From NCBI RefSeq assembly GCF_019428685.1, contig NZ_CP080096.1, positions 310,001-374,000 on the forward strand: a stretch of 64,000 nucleotides of DNA, given 5' to 3'. Every line of letters begins with the position of its first letter. Positions within the stretch are counted from its first letter, which is position 1. Shown here piece after piece: positions 41,901 through 50,943 of the stretch. The position numbers and the translations under genes were made by a program. Below the pieces are notes generated by a model that saw only the letters and a list, made by a program, of their open reading frames with translations, searched no databases and was not told the DNA's origin. The stretch comes from Paraburkholderia edwinii (lineage in GTDB: Bacteria; Pseudomonadota; Gammaproteobacteria; Burkholderiales; Burkholderiaceae).

Positions 41901-44544
41901 CGCGTATAAGGCGAAGATGTGCTTAACGATGGAGATGATCGTGCTCTGGAGCGAGCCGGTCTCGACTGCCCTCGATTACATCCGTGAGGCGTTTCGCGCC
42001 GCGATCGAGACGGGCGACCTCGCACGGGCCTGCTATAGCTGCAACCACACCGTTACCGACCGGCTCACGCGTGGGGATCCGCTCGATGAGGTATTGGACG
42101 AAACAGAGCGCGGCCTCGATTTTGTCCGCAAGAGCAAATTCCGCGATGTCGCCGACATTCTCGTGAGCCAGCAGCGATTTATTCGCGCCATGCGGGGAGA
42201 GACAACGACCTTCTCCACCTTCAGCGACGAAGTGTTCGATGAAGCGGCGTTTGAGGCGGGGCTTACCGAAGACCGCATGAGCGCGTTGAGCTGCTGGTAC
42301 TGGATTCTTAAACTTCAGGCCCGCTTCCTCGCCGGCGACTATGAGGTTGCCATCGCCGCGGCCGAGAAGGCGAAGGAATTGCTCTGGTCCTCCGACGCGC
42401 ACATCCAGTTGCTCGACTACTACCTGTACAGCTCGCTTGCGGTGGCGGCCGTCTACGAGACCGCCGCGCCGGACAGGCAGATCGAATGGCGCGCGCTCCT
42501 CGCCAGACACGCGGAGCAATTGCGAGACTGGGCCGACGCCTGCCCCGTGACGTTTTGCGACAAGCACGCATTGGTGTCAGCGGAGATCGCGCGCATAGAA
42601 GGCCGCGACCTCGACGCTATGCATCATTACGAAGAGGCGATCCGTGTCGCGCATGCAAGCGGCTTCGTCCACACTGAAGCATTGGCGTATGAGCTCGCCG
42701 CGCGTTTTTACGCGGCACGCGGATTCGACAAGTTCGCGGATACCTATTTGCGTTCCGCGCGTTATGGCTATGTCTGTTGGGGCGCCATCGGCAAAGTCCG
42801 GCAACTCGACAGCGCATATCCGCATCTGCGTGTGGAAACGGCGGCGGGCGGTCCGGATAGCACGATCGGGACTTCCGTGGAACAACTGGATCTGGCGACG
42901 GTGATCAAGGTCTCGCGTGCGGTGTCGGGCGAGATGATGCTGGACAAGCTGCTCAACACGCTGATGCAAACCGCGATCGAGCAGGCGGGCGCCGTGCGCG
43001 GTCTGCTGGTCCTCGCCCGCAGCGGCGAGCCGCGCATCAAGGCGCAAGCCTTGGTCGACGGCGACACGGTCGCGGTACAGGTGAGCGACGCACCCGTGAC
43101 AGCGGCAATGCTGCCGGAAGCGGTGCTGCGCTATGTCATGCGCACCCGCGAAAGCGTCATTCTCGATGACGCGTTGAATCAGGATCCGTTCAGCGCCGAT
43201 CCGTACATCAGGCAACATCGTGCCCGCTCCGTGCTGAGCTTGCCGCTGATCAACCAGGGCGAACTTATCGGGGTGCTCTATCTCGAGAACAATCTGACGC
43301 CATCGGTGTTCGTACCGGCCCGGATCGCGGTACTGAAGCTTCTGGCGTCGCAAGCCGCCATCACGCTGGAGAACTCCCGTCTGTACGGCGATCTCGCTGA
43401 ACGGGAAGCCAGGATCCGGCGCCTCGTCGACGCGAATATCGTCGGCATCTTTATCTTTGATCTCGATGGCCGGATTTTCGAAGCGAACGACGCGTTTCTC
43501 CGTATCGTCGGCTATGACCGTGACGATCTCGTCGCGGGGCGTTTGTGCTGGACGGAATTGACGCCGCCTGAATTGCTCGAGCGCGACAGACGGGAGCGGA
43601 TGCCTCAGCTGCTCGCGACGGGGACATTGCAGCCCTTCGAGAAAGAGTATTTCCGAAAGGACGGCAGCCGTGTGCCGGTGCTGATCGGCGCGGCCAGCCT
43701 GGAGGCAAGCGGGAATCAGGGCGTTTCGTTCGTGCTCGATCTGACCGAACGCAAGCGCGCCGAAGCCGAAGCACGCGAAAGCGAGCAGCGGTACCGCGAG
43801 GTTCAGATGATGCTGGCGCACGCGAATCGCGTCACGACCATGGGGCACCTCGCGGCCTCGATCTGCCATGAAATCAAGCAACCGATGACCGCGGACGCCA
43901 CGAACGCAGAAGCGGGTCTCTGCTGGCTGAACGCTAAGCCGCCGAATCTGGAGGAAGCCCGCCTGGCGTTTAACCGGATCATCGAGAGCGCGATGCGGGG
44001 CGGCGAGATCGCGACGCGCATTCGGGGCCTCGTCAAGAACGTTCCACCGTCCAGGGAGAGGTTGCAAATCAATGAGGCGATTGGCGAGGTCATCGCGCTG
44101 ACGCGCAGCGAGGCCGTGAAGCACGACGTCTCTGTACGGATGCAGCTTGCCGATGACTTGCCGCTCGTTGAAGGCGATCGTGTCCAGCTCCAGCAAGTGA
44201 TGCTGAACCTCGTCATCAACGCCATCGAAGCGACGAGCACGGTCGATCAGGGTCGACGGGAAGTCACGGTCAGCACCGGCGAGGACGACTCAGGCAGCGT
44301 GCTTGTCACCGTGCTCGATTCGGGACCGGGTATCGCTCCCGAACACCTCGAGCGCCTTTTCGAGGCGTTTTACACCACGAAGGCTGCGGGCATGGGCATG
44401 GGGTTGTCCATCTGCCGGTCGATTGTGGAAGCGCACGGGGGACGGATATGGGTCAGCGCGATCATGCCGCATGGCGCCGCGTTTCAATTTACCGTTCCCG
44501 TTCGTGGTGGCATATCTGAACCACTGATCAAGCTCAGCGCGTAA
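38986..44544 (+). CDS. Giant hybrid sensor: Ser/Thr kinase-like - AAA ATPase/TPR - GAF - PAS - histidine kinase
   Basis: An 1852-residue cytoplasmic signalling protein. Residues about 20-290 resemble a Ser/Thr kinase: HKDIKPANI at 133-141, and GFG (154-156) where DFG is expected. No VAIK-type Lys is visible in the N-lobe, so it may be a pseudokinase. Residues about 305-600 are an AAA/STAND-type ATPase (GREKEV, Walker A GYAGIGKSS at 336, Walker B LFLDDLQW with Asp466). Residues about 650-1290 are helical TPR-like. A GAF domain spans about 1300-1470 and a PAS domain 1470-1595. The transmitter has H1628 in CHEIKQP and an ATPase with NAIEA, DSGPGIAPEH and GMGMGLSI. It pairs with the upstream FixJ-type regulator. 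AAGGAAA precedes the ATG. Confidence 0.92.
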   Translation: MNTSIQLDADGDRHWRTLQQDNERVLRRGWRVNDAGQRTSVLLVSPAVEQPLPATLDRLAHECRLKDELDGAWAVRPLELRRAYGQTMLVLEDPGGHPLDGLSGAPMALETFLRLAIGMATALTGMHQRGLIHKDIKPANIFVNCTNGEVRLTGFGIASRLARERQAPEPPETIAGSLAYMAPEQTGRMNRSIDSRSDLYSLGVTLYQMLTGELPFTASDPMEWVHCHIARKPAAPNWRFATVPRQVSSIVMKLLEKTAEERYQTAAGVERDLRRCLTEWQTRHIIDEFPLGERDTPDRLMIPEKLYGREKEVGTLLASFDRVVAGTRPVLVLVSGYAGIGKSSVVNELHKSLVPPRGLFASGKFDQYKRDIPYSTLAQAFQSLIRPLLSKSETELARWRGALRDAVGPNGRLVVDLIPELKLIIGEQPPVADLPPQDAQRRFQLVFRRFIAVFARPEHPLALFLDDLQWLDAATLDLLEHLLGRTDMQHLMLIGAYRDNEVNPAHPLMRKLEAIRQAGGKVQEIVLAPLTREDMEQLIRDSLHCDPGPSISLAQLLHEKTAGNPFFAIQFLSSLAEEGLLTFDHGEARWSWDLKRIHTKGYTDNVVDLMVAKLGRLPTQTQTALQRFACLGNTAAFAMLSMIFENGDEEMHARLWEAVRAGLVFRSEESYRFLHDRVQESAYSLIPDNARAGTHLQIGRLLETKIPAEKREEAIFEIVNQLNLGFELITSLKEREDLAELNLIAGKRAKASTAYASACKYLSFAMSLVGEHRWDDRYELAFAIWFERAECEFLNGKFEEAERLISRLFAKSTSRIDNASVCRLKIDLDVMKSEYASAVSCALECLRLFGIDMPSHPTPEEVQAEYEEVWKNLNGRSIESLVDLPLMTDPEMLAAMSVLSALTAPAIFTNDELNRLHTCRMVSLTLLHGSSGAATHSYAGFGTMLGPHFGRYPDGYRFGKLACDLVEKHGFAAYKAKMCLTMEMIVLWSEPVSTALDYIREAFRAAIETGDLARACYSCNHTVTDRLTRGDPLDEVLDETERGLDFVRKSKFRDVADILVSQQRFIRAMRGETTTFSTFSDEVFDEAAFEAGLTEDRMSALSCWYWILKLQARFLAGDYEVAIAAAEKAKELLWSSDAHIQLLDYYLYSSLAVAAVYETAAPDRQIEWRALLARHAEQLRDWADACPVTFCDKHALVSAEIARIEGRDLDAMHHYEEAIRVAHASGFVHTEALAYELAARFYAARGFDKFADTYLRSARYGYVCWGAIGKVRQLDSAYPHLRVETAAGGPDSTIGTSVEQLDLATVIKVSRAVSGEMMLDKLLNTLMQTAIEQAGAVRGLLVLARSGEPRIKAQALVDGDTVAVQVSDAPVTAAMLPEAVLRYVMRTRESVILDDALNQDPFSADPYIRQHRARSVLSLPLINQGELIGVLYLENNLTPSVFVPARIAVLKLLASQAAITLENSRLYGDLAEREARIRRLVDANIVGIFIFDLDGRIFEANDAFLRIVGYDRDDLVAGRLCWTELTPPELLERDRRERMPQLLATGTLQPFEKEYFRKDGSRVPVLIGAASLEASGNQGVSFVLDLTERKRAEAEARESEQRYREVQMMLAHANRVTTMGHLAASICHEIKQPMTADATNAEAGLCWLNAKPPNLEEARLAFNRIIESAMRGGEIATRIRGLVKNVPPSRERLQINEAIGEVIALTRSEAVKHDVSVRMQLADDLPLVEGDRVQLQQVMLNLVINAIEATSTVDQGRREVTVSTGEDDSGSVLVTVLDSGPGIAPEHLERLFEAFYTTKAAGMGMGLSICRSIVEAHGGRIWVSAIMPHGAAFQFTVPVRGGISEPLIKLSA

Positions 44545-44570
44545 GCGGCGGTTGCGCCACGCCTTGCCGA

Positions 44571-45443
44571 CTAGCCGTTTTCCGCAAAGGCCGGGTTTTC
44601 GGCCACGATTTTCACGAGGAAGTCCATGACCGCGCGTATTTGCGGCGCACTGCGCAGGTCCTGATGGACGGCCATCCAGATATCGCGCGAAAACGGCTCG
44701 CCTTCGTACGCGACGCGCTGCAGCTGCGGATCGGCCTCCGCGAGAAAATCAGGCAGTCCCGCTATGCCCGCGCCTGCCCGAGCCGCGACCAGATGGCCGT
44801 TGATCTCGCCGATTTCGCAGGCAATCGGCCGCTTCCCCGCCACGCTCATCAACCATTCCTGCTGTGCCACACCGACGAAGCCCGCGTCATAAGCGATGAA
44901 CTCCCACGCCGACGGATTATGCAGATGCGGATAGTCCTTGCTTGCGTACAGGCCAAACGACACGCGCCCCAGCTTGCGCACGACGCTTGTCGGTTCCTCG
45001 GGCCGCGCCAGTCTCACAAGCACATCGGCCTCCCTTCGGCTGAGGGAAACCTGCCGTGCCTCGCACGTCACGGACAGCTGTACGCCCGGATTTGCACGAC
45101 GAAAGTCGGCTACATGCTTGACCAGGAAATTTGCCACGAGCACGGGCGGCGCGCTTAGCGCGACCTTGCCGCTGAGCGGCGAACGGCTCGCCTCCAGCAG
45201 GCGTTCGACCGCGTACGCGCCCTCCTCCATTTGCTGCGCCACTTCGAATACACGCTCACCGATCGGCGTGAGCTTGCAGCTCCTCGACTGACGCTCCACC
45301 AGGCGTGCCGCGATTTCACTCTCCAGTGCGCTCAGGCGCCGACTCACTGTCGCGTGGTCCACCTTAAGGCTTCGAGCGGCGCCCGACAGCGTTCCGATGC
45401 GCGCGATCGCGAGGAAGTAGCGAATATTTTCCCAATCGAACAT
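44571..45443 (-). CDS. LysR-family transcriptional regulator (paralogue of 30073)
   Basis: A 290-residue LTTR beginning MFDWENIRYFLAIARIGTLSGAARSLKVDHATVSRRLSALE, then an effector domain with VSLSRREADVLVRLARPEE and FGLYASKDYP. The sequence pattern is shared with the LysR at 30073, indicating duplication. ATG 45443 begins the helix-turn-helix; the frame extends upstream without support. It is divergent from an HPP-like membrane protein gene followed by an AhpD-like gene, the presumed target. Convergent with the giant kinase gene after 26 bp. Confidence 0.92.
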   Translation of the reverse strand: MFDWENIRYFLAIARIGTLSGAARSLKVDHATVSRRLSALESEIAARLVERQSRSCKLTPIGERVFEVAQQMEEGAYAVERLLEASRSPLSGKVALSAPPVLVANFLVKHVADFRRANPGVQLSVTCEARQVSLSRREADVLVRLARPEEPTSVVRKLGRVSFGLYASKDYPHLHNPSAWEFIAYDAGFVGVAQQEWLMSVAGKRPIACEIGEINGHLVAARAGAGIAGLPDFLAEADPQLQRVAYEGEPFSRDIWMAVHQDLRSAPQIRAVMDFLVKIVAENPAFAENG

Positions 45444-45542
45444 CGGTGCGTTAACGCCAGGCAGGTTTGCAGATATGGGGAATACTCGCACAAGTTGGAG
45501 ATCCCTATCATCGGATTGTGCAACCGGCAGGGTTTATTTCCG

Positions 45543-46541
45543 ATGAGCAGTTCCCTACGCCGCGACCGACGCGGCACGTTCTTCGACGCGTTGATTGTTG
45601 GTCCCGTCCTTTCCGTTGTCCTCCTTGCCATTGTCGCGAAGGCCGCGCTTCTGACTGGCGTGATTTACGTCCTTTTTCCCGAACTGGCCGCGCTGAGCTA
45701 TGACGTATTGAAGCGGCCAACCGGAGCGTGGGCGAGTTCGCCGGTCATGCTGGCCATTACGCCGGCGGTCACCGCGGCCATGGGCACCGCATTCACGCAA
45801 GCGATGCCGTATGGCCTGATGTCGGTGGCCATGACGATTGCCGGCGCAATACTGATTGTCGGCTGGATGCGTTCGCCGATCGTGCCGGCCATTTCGGCCG
45901 CTTTCTTGCCGCTCGTGTTCGGTATCACGAGCTGGTGGTACCCGGTTTCGATCGCCGCTGTGATGGCCTCTCTGGCTCTGACCTCCAGGCCTTACGGCCG
46001 TCTCGTGACTTCGGGCGAGGTTCGTCAGGCATCGGCGCCCAACGCCGGTGTTCCAGCCAATGACGTGCCACGCGTGCCCTGGGTCAGGATGTGGCGATCC
46101 TTTTTTATTTTCACTGCCTTTCTGCTCATGGTGTACGGATTGGCTGCGATCACGCGTCTGCGGCTGATTCTGTTTCCGCCACTGGTGGTGATCGCTTTCG
46201 AGATGTTCGTTCACGCGAACGTTCGTCCACGGCCGATGCGTCATCTTGCTGTGCCGTTTGTCTGCACGATCACCGCCGGTGCGGGACTCGCCGCGCTTTT
46301 AGCGTTTGGTGCGGGGCCGCTGTCCGTCGTCATCTCGATGCTGGTCGGCATTCTGACCTTGCGTGCATTACGCCTGCACTTTCCACCTGCGCTGACAGTG
46401 GGTCTTCTGCCGCAGATCATGCCGCACGCCGACTGGCGGTTCGTGCTCTCCGTCGCGCTCGGCATCACGGCGCTAAGCGGCACGGTTTTGCTTGCACGCC
46501 CATTTTTGCTCAATCGAAGCGCGACCCTCCCAGCGGGATGA
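45543..46541 (+). CDS. Polytopic membrane protein, HPP-family-like
   Basis: A 332-residue protein with about ten hydrophobic helices in two similar halves. Elements such as ILFPPLVVIAFEMFVHANVRPRP and LRLHFPPALTVGLLPQIMPHADWRFV resemble the Pro-Pro turns of HPP-type membrane proteins (some of which import nitrite or small anions), but the canonical HPP triplet itself is absent. ATG 45543 is chosen at the start of the basic N-terminus; the frame opens far upstream inside the LysR gene. Downstream the AhpD-like gene starts after 105 bp. Function unknown. Confidence 0.7.
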   Translation: MSSSLRRDRRGTFFDALIVGPVLSVVLLAIVAKAALLTGVIYVLFPELAALSYDVLKRPTGAWASSPVMLAITPAVTAAMGTAFTQAMPYGLMSVAMTIAGAILIVGWMRSPIVPAISAAFLPLVFGITSWWYPVSIAAVMASLALTSRPYGRLVTSGEVRQASAPNAGVPANDVPRVPWVRMWRSFFIFTAFLLMVYGLAAITRLRLILFPPLVVIAFEMFVHANVRPRPMRHLAVPFVCTITAGAGLAALLAFGAGPLSVVISMLVGILTLRALRLHFPPALTVGLLPQIMPHADWRFVLSVALGITALSGTVLLARPFLLNRSATLPAG

Positions 46542-46646
46542 CTGATCAGGGTCACTCAATCATGGCCACTAAATCAGTGGTCACAAGCTTCACGTGCCAT
46601 GCCGCACGTTATTCACTCATCTTTTTTAATCTCAAAGGAACACGTC

Positions 46647-47183
46647 ATGCCTCGCCTTAAGACCATCGAAATGTCAGACGCCACAGGCCGCGCGGCCGAA
46701 CTGTTCAAAGGCGTTAAAGCCTCTGTCGGTAGGGTGCCGAATTCCTATATCGGTATCGGCGGCAATAGCCCGCTCGCGCTCGAGGCCGTACTGAATCTCG
46801 AGGGCTCGCTCAAGAAGAGCAGCCTTACCGCGCGGGATATTGAAGTCGTGAAACTGGTCGTGAGCCAAACGACCGGCTGCGACTATTGCCTCGCCGCACA
46901 CACGATGGTGAGCAAAAAAATCGGCATGGATCGCGAAACCATTCTGGCGTTGCGGCAGGGACGGCCATCGGGCGACGCGCGCGATGACGCATTGGCCAGG
47001 TTCGTGCTGCATCTGATCGCAACGAGCGGCACGGTTCAAACCGAGGTGGTAACCGCGATCAAACTGGCCGGGTTCACCGATCCGCAAATCGTGGATGTGG
47101 CGATGGCCGTCGCCACCATTGTCTTTACCAATCTGTTTAACCGGATCAACGATACGACGCTTGATTTTCCCGCAGCGGACTAG
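46647..47183 (+). CDS. AhpD-like / carboxymuconolactone-decarboxylase-family protein (paralogue)
   Basis: A 178-residue paralogue of the protein at 34516: same opening (IEMSDATGRAAELFKGVKASVGRVPNSY), redox centre TTGCDYCLAAHT (CxxC, His), RQGRPSGDARDDALARFV and ending TNLFNRINDTTLDFP. It presumably reduces peroxides or electrophiles with an external electron donor. ATG 46647 follows AAAGGAA at correct spacing. It follows the HPP-like gene and may be under the divergent LysR at 44571, just as the other copy is under the LysR at 35959. Confidence 0.92.
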   Translation: MPRLKTIEMSDATGRAAELFKGVKASVGRVPNSYIGIGGNSPLALEAVLNLEGSLKKSSLTARDIEVVKLVVSQTTGCDYCLAAHTMVSKKIGMDRETILALRQGRPSGDARDDALARFVLHLIATSGTVQTEVVTAIKLAGFTDPQIVDVAMAVATIVFTNLFNRINDTTLDFPAAD

Positions 47184-47386
47184 CGGAATACCGGACTGGA
47201 CGACATTCGATCCCGGCGACGCTTGAATGCGGGTGACTTGCCGGCGCATCGGCATGACTGTCAGGAGCAGACTTCTGGAGTTCTAAAGCATCTTCGAGGG
47301 TGTTAACATGACCGCGAAATCGAAAGCGGCCGTCCGCGCGCGTCTGGCGGAACCGCATTACCCTGGCATCGGGAGCGGTTGCGCAC

Positions 47387-48850
47387 ATGACTACCTTCGA
47401 CTGGAAATACAAGTCTGTCCGGGAGCTGTCGGCAGCGCTGGCAGCAAAAGAAATTTCGGCCTATGAACTTGCCGAAGCGGCCATCGCCCGAATCGAAAGC
47501 CTCGACGCGAAGCTGAATGCAGTCTGCGTGCGCGACTTCGATCGCGCGCGCGATGCGGCGCGCGCCGCCGATCACGCATTGGCGAAGGGCGAGCGACGGC
47601 CCCTGCTGGGCATTCCGCTGCTCGTCAAGGAATCCTTCAATATCGCCGGTCTGGCGACCACGTGGGGCTTTCCCCAGCACAAGCATTTCGTCCCGGCGGA
47701 GGACGCCCTGCCGGTCGCGCGTGTCAAGGCCGCCGGCGGCGTTGTGCTCGGCAAAACGAATGTTCCGTTCGGCCTCAGCGACTGGCAGAGCTACAACGAC
47801 ATCTACGGGACGACCAACAATCCCTTCGACGCGAGCCGCTCGCCCGGAGGTTCGTCCGGCGGGTCGGCCGCGGCGCTTGCCGCAGGCTATGCACCGCTCG
47901 CGCTCGGTTCCGATCTCGGCGGATCGCTGCGGATGCCGGCGCATTTCTGCGGCGTCTATGCCCACAAGCCCACGTTCGGGGTCGTGCCTTCGCGTGGACA
48001 TGTCCCACCGCCTCTCGCGCCGCTGCCCGATACGGTCGATCTCGCGGTGGTCGGGCCGATGGCGCGTAGCGCCGCGGACCTCGCGCTCCTTTTCGACGTC
48101 ATGGCCGGACCGGACGAGATCGATGCGGGGATTGCCTACAGGCTCGATCTGCCGGCTCCGCGACACGAGCAGTTGAGCGACTTCCGTGTGCTGGTCCTCG
48201 ACACGCATCCGCTTGTGCCGACCGACGGTGCCGTGCGGCTCGCGATCGCATCGCTTGCCGAACGACTTGGCGAAGCCGGCGTTCAGGTCGCTCACGCAAG
48301 CGAACTGCTCCCCAATCTCAGCGACAGCGCGCGGCTCTACATGCGCATGCTGATGTCCCTGCTGTCCGTGAGTTGGCCCGCAGACGTCTATGCCAATCTT
48401 CAGAAGCAGGCGGCGGCGATGCCCGTGGATGCCTCCGGCCTCGACGCCGAACAGGTGCGCGGCGCGGTGCTGAGCCATCGCGACTGGATCTTCGCGAACC
48501 ATGCCCGTGGACAATTGCGCGCGCAATGGCGTGCGTTTTTCAAAACGTTCGATGCGCTGATCTGCCCCGTCTCGCCCGTGGCTGCGTTCCCGCACGATCA
48601 CTCGCCGAGAGAAGCACGGCGGATTGTGATCGACGGCGAGCCCCATTCCTACGGCAGCCAGATTGTTTGGCCCGGCATCGCCACGCTTCCTGGCCTGCCG
48701 GCAACTTCCATTCCCATCGGCCTGTCGCCGGAAAGCCTGCCAATCGGCGTCCAGATCATCGGACCGGCATTCGAAGATCGCACGCCGCTCAAGCTGGCCG
48801 AATTGATCGAGGCTCAATTCGGCGGCTTCGTTCCGCCGGCAGGTTTTTGA
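47387..48850 (+). CDS. Amidase (amidase-signature family)
   Basis: A 487-residue hydrolase with the amidase-signature Ser-Ser-Lys triad: Lys81 in IPLLVKESF, the Gly/Ser loop RSPGGSSGGSAAALAAG and the nucleophile-bearing SDLGGSLRMPAHFCG. The C-terminal PAVEEFQ-like part reads GLPATSIPIGLSPESLPIGVQIIGPAFED, typical of broad-range amidases and GatA relatives; isolated from gatB/gatC, so not the tRNA amidotransferase. It cleaves small amides. GGGAGC lies upstream. Convergent with the S9 peptidase gene after 53 bp. Confidence 0.93.
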   Translation: MTTFDWKYKSVRELSAALAAKEISAYELAEAAIARIESLDAKLNAVCVRDFDRARDAARAADHALAKGERRPLLGIPLLVKESFNIAGLATTWGFPQHKHFVPAEDALPVARVKAAGGVVLGKTNVPFGLSDWQSYNDIYGTTNNPFDASRSPGGSSGGSAAALAAGYAPLALGSDLGGSLRMPAHFCGVYAHKPTFGVVPSRGHVPPPLAPLPDTVDLAVVGPMARSAADLALLFDVMAGPDEIDAGIAYRLDLPAPRHEQLSDFRVLVLDTHPLVPTDGAVRLAIASLAERLGEAGVQVAHASELLPNLSDSARLYMRMLMSLLSVSWPADVYANLQKQAAAMPVDASGLDAEQVRGAVLSHRDWIFANHARGQLRAQWRAFFKTFDALICPVSPVAAFPHDHSPREARRIVIDGEPHSYGSQIVWPGIATLPGLPATSIPIGLSPESLPIGVQIIGPAFEDRTPLKLAELIEAQFGGFVPPAGF

Positions 48851-48903
48851 CGTTGTCTAATTGACTTTGTCTTAACGGCAATTACCTGGCGTCGATCTGA
48901 ACG

Positions 48904-50844
48904 CTACAGGTTGTCGATCTCGACCGGCTCAACCGCATCGGCAATCTCGAAGCCAAAAATTTTTCCATAGAAGTACAACTCGGCTTCGAGGCAGCGCCGG
49001 ATATTGTCGGCCACGCGAAAACCATGCTGTTCCTCGGGGAACACAATCGATGCGACGGGCAAACCCTTCGCGCGCACCGAGCGATACATCGCTTCGGCCT
49101 GATCGGGCGGCACGACCTTATCTTTGCCTCCCTGGAACAGAATCATCGCGCAGGACAAGCGGTCGGCATGATTGATCGGCGAGCGCTCGTGATACAGCGC
49201 CTTTTGTTCCGGGTACGGGCCGACCAGCCGGAACAGGTAGTGCGATTCGAATTTATGGGTTCCGCGCAGCAACGCTTCCAGATCGCCAATGCCGTAGTGA
49301 CTTGCACCGGCCTTGAAGCAATTGTGGAAGGTCAACGCGCAAAGCGTCAGATAGCCGCCTGCGCTGGCGCCTCGTACTGCGAGGCGGTCTTCGTCGACGA
49401 AACCCTGCTTGACCAGATAAGCCGCCGCGGCGACCGCGTCGTCCACGTCGTCGACGCCCCAGCGCCCGCTCAGCTGCTGCCGGTAGGCGCGGCCGTAGCC
49501 GCTGCTGCCGCTGTAGTTGACGTCCACCACCGCGAAGCCGCGGCTGGTCCAGAATTGAACGCCCCACTTGAACGAACGGTCGGACGAGCTCGTCGGGCCG
49601 CCGTGCGCCATGACGAGCAATGGCGGGCGTTGATCGGCGGGGCCTGCATGGTCCGCGTTGAACGGCGGATAGTACAGCGCGTGCGCGGTTCTGCCACCTG
49701 CCGAGGGATAACTGATCGGCTGCGCAATCGACGTATAGGCAGGGTCCGCGTCGATCCGGCTCGAGCTGCGCAGCACGCGATGCGTGCGGGCGGTCAGGTC
49801 GAACTCGATGACCGCTTCGGACGATGCCGGCGTGGCCGCGATCAACACCGCTTTGTCGTCGTGCACGTGCAGATCGCGCATCATGCAGAACGGCGTGTCG
49901 ATCGTCTCGAAGCTTTGCGCAGCCGGATCGAGTATGGCAAGGCGCGAGTCGGTGTCCTGCTCATAGATGCACAGGATGCGCCCCTTGGCATCGAAGCCAT
50001 ACGTCGTCATGCCGAATAGCCACTGCGGCTTGCCGAACTCCGCGTCGATCGCGTGCAGCGGGACCATCTCGTCGCCATCGATGCGATAGAGGTTCCACCA
50101 GCCGCTGCGGTCGGACACGACATGCAGTTGCCCCGTGGGCGACCACGCCGGTTGAAACAGCGATTCCGTGATTCCCGCCGCGATGCGGCGCGGCGGCCCG
50201 AAGCGTCCGTCGCTGCCGATGTCGGCAAGCCACAGTTCGGTGGCGTCCCACGGCATGTCCGGATGATTCCACGCGAGCCACGCAAGGCGGCTTCCATCAG
50301 GGCTCAGACACGGCGATGAAAAAAAGTCGTGCGTGTCGGCAATGCGCGTGGGGACGCCGGAGTCGAGGTCGATGGCGGCGAGGAAGTTGAGCGGTTCGTG
50401 ATCGTTCCCGCGATGGTCTTCGCATACGGCAATCAGCCGTCGATGGCGGCTGTCTTCGATCATGTCGGCAAAGCGAAGGCCTTCCGTTTCCTTTGCGTCT
50501 TTGGTTAGTGCGCGCGGCGTGCCGGTTGCGTCGAGCGTATAGAGGCGTTGATCGGCCCCACTGCTGAAGTACAGGGCGTTGCTTCCAACGGCAAATGCGC
50601 CGCCGCCGTATTCGTGCACTTGAGAGCGCACGCTGACCGGAGGCGCGAGCAGGTCGGAGGCGGCACCGCCCGCATAGCGGACGAGCGCGTTGCGGCCCTG
50701 TTCCTGCGGCCGGCCCTCGGTCCAGTAAATGGCGTCGCGCGTGATCGCGGTCTGTCCGAGACGGATCGTGTCGCCGACGATCAGGTCGGTCGTAACAGGT
50801 GACTTCCAGGCTCCAAACGGTTGGATTGCAGGAACGGTTTTCAT
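48904..50844 (-). CDS. S9-family serine peptidase (acylaminoacyl/dipeptidyl-peptidase-like)
   Basis: A 646-residue two-domain enzyme: an N-terminal beta-propeller (residues about 1-390, with SPCLSPDGSRLAWLAW and FQPAWSPTGQLHVVSDRSG) that gates access, and a C-terminal alpha/beta hydrolase domain. Catalytic Ser494 is in VRGASAGGYLTL, Asp in FQGGKDKVVPP and His in EEQHGFR. HGGPTSSSDRSF provides the oxyanion region. No signal peptide, so cytoplasmic processing of short or blocked peptides. Its ribosome site is weak (CCGGACAC). Convergent with the amidase gene. Confidence 0.93.
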   Translation of the reverse strand: MKTVPAIQPFGAWKSPVTTDLIVGDTIRLGQTAITRDAIYWTEGRPQEQGRNALVRYAGGAASDLLAPPVSVRSQVHEYGGGAFAVGSNALYFSSGADQRLYTLDATGTPRALTKDAKETEGLRFADMIEDSRHRRLIAVCEDHRGNDHEPLNFLAAIDLDSGVPTRIADTHDFFSSPCLSPDGSRLAWLAWNHPDMPWDATELWLADIGSDGRFGPPRRIAAGITESLFQPAWSPTGQLHVVSDRSGWWNLYRIDGDEMVPLHAIDAEFGKPQWLFGMTTYGFDAKGRILCIYEQDTDSRLAILDPAAQSFETIDTPFCMMRDLHVHDDKAVLIAATPASSEAVIEFDLTARTHRVLRSSSRIDADPAYTSIAQPISYPSAGGRTAHALYYPPFNADHAGPADQRPPLLVMAHGGPTSSSDRSFKWGVQFWTSRGFAVVDVNYSGSSGYGRAYRQQLSGRWGVDDVDDAVAAAAYLVKQGFVDEDRLAVRGASAGGYLTLCALTFHNCFKAGASHYGIGDLEALLRGTHKFESHYLFRLVGPYPEQKALYHERSPINHADRLSCAMILFQGGKDKVVPPDQAEAMYRSVRAKGLPVASIVFPEEQHGFRVADNIRRCLEAELYFYGKIFGFEIADAVEPVEIDNL

Positions 50845-50943
50845 GTGTCCGGGTCGCGATGTCAGGTTGTTGAACTGCTACGCGTATCACCTTATCGCAA
50901 ACAGCTTGCAACCCGCTTCGTTGCCCGGCAAGTCATATTCACA

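Noticed and set aside
42577..44196. 539-codon minus-strand open frame opposite the GAF/PAS/kinase part
   Set aside because: Shadow of the plus-strand coding region; no domain and Arg/His/Gln-rich composition.
47303..48817. 504-codon minus-strand open frame opposite the amidase gene
   Set aside because: The plus strand has the complete amidase signature; this frame has none.
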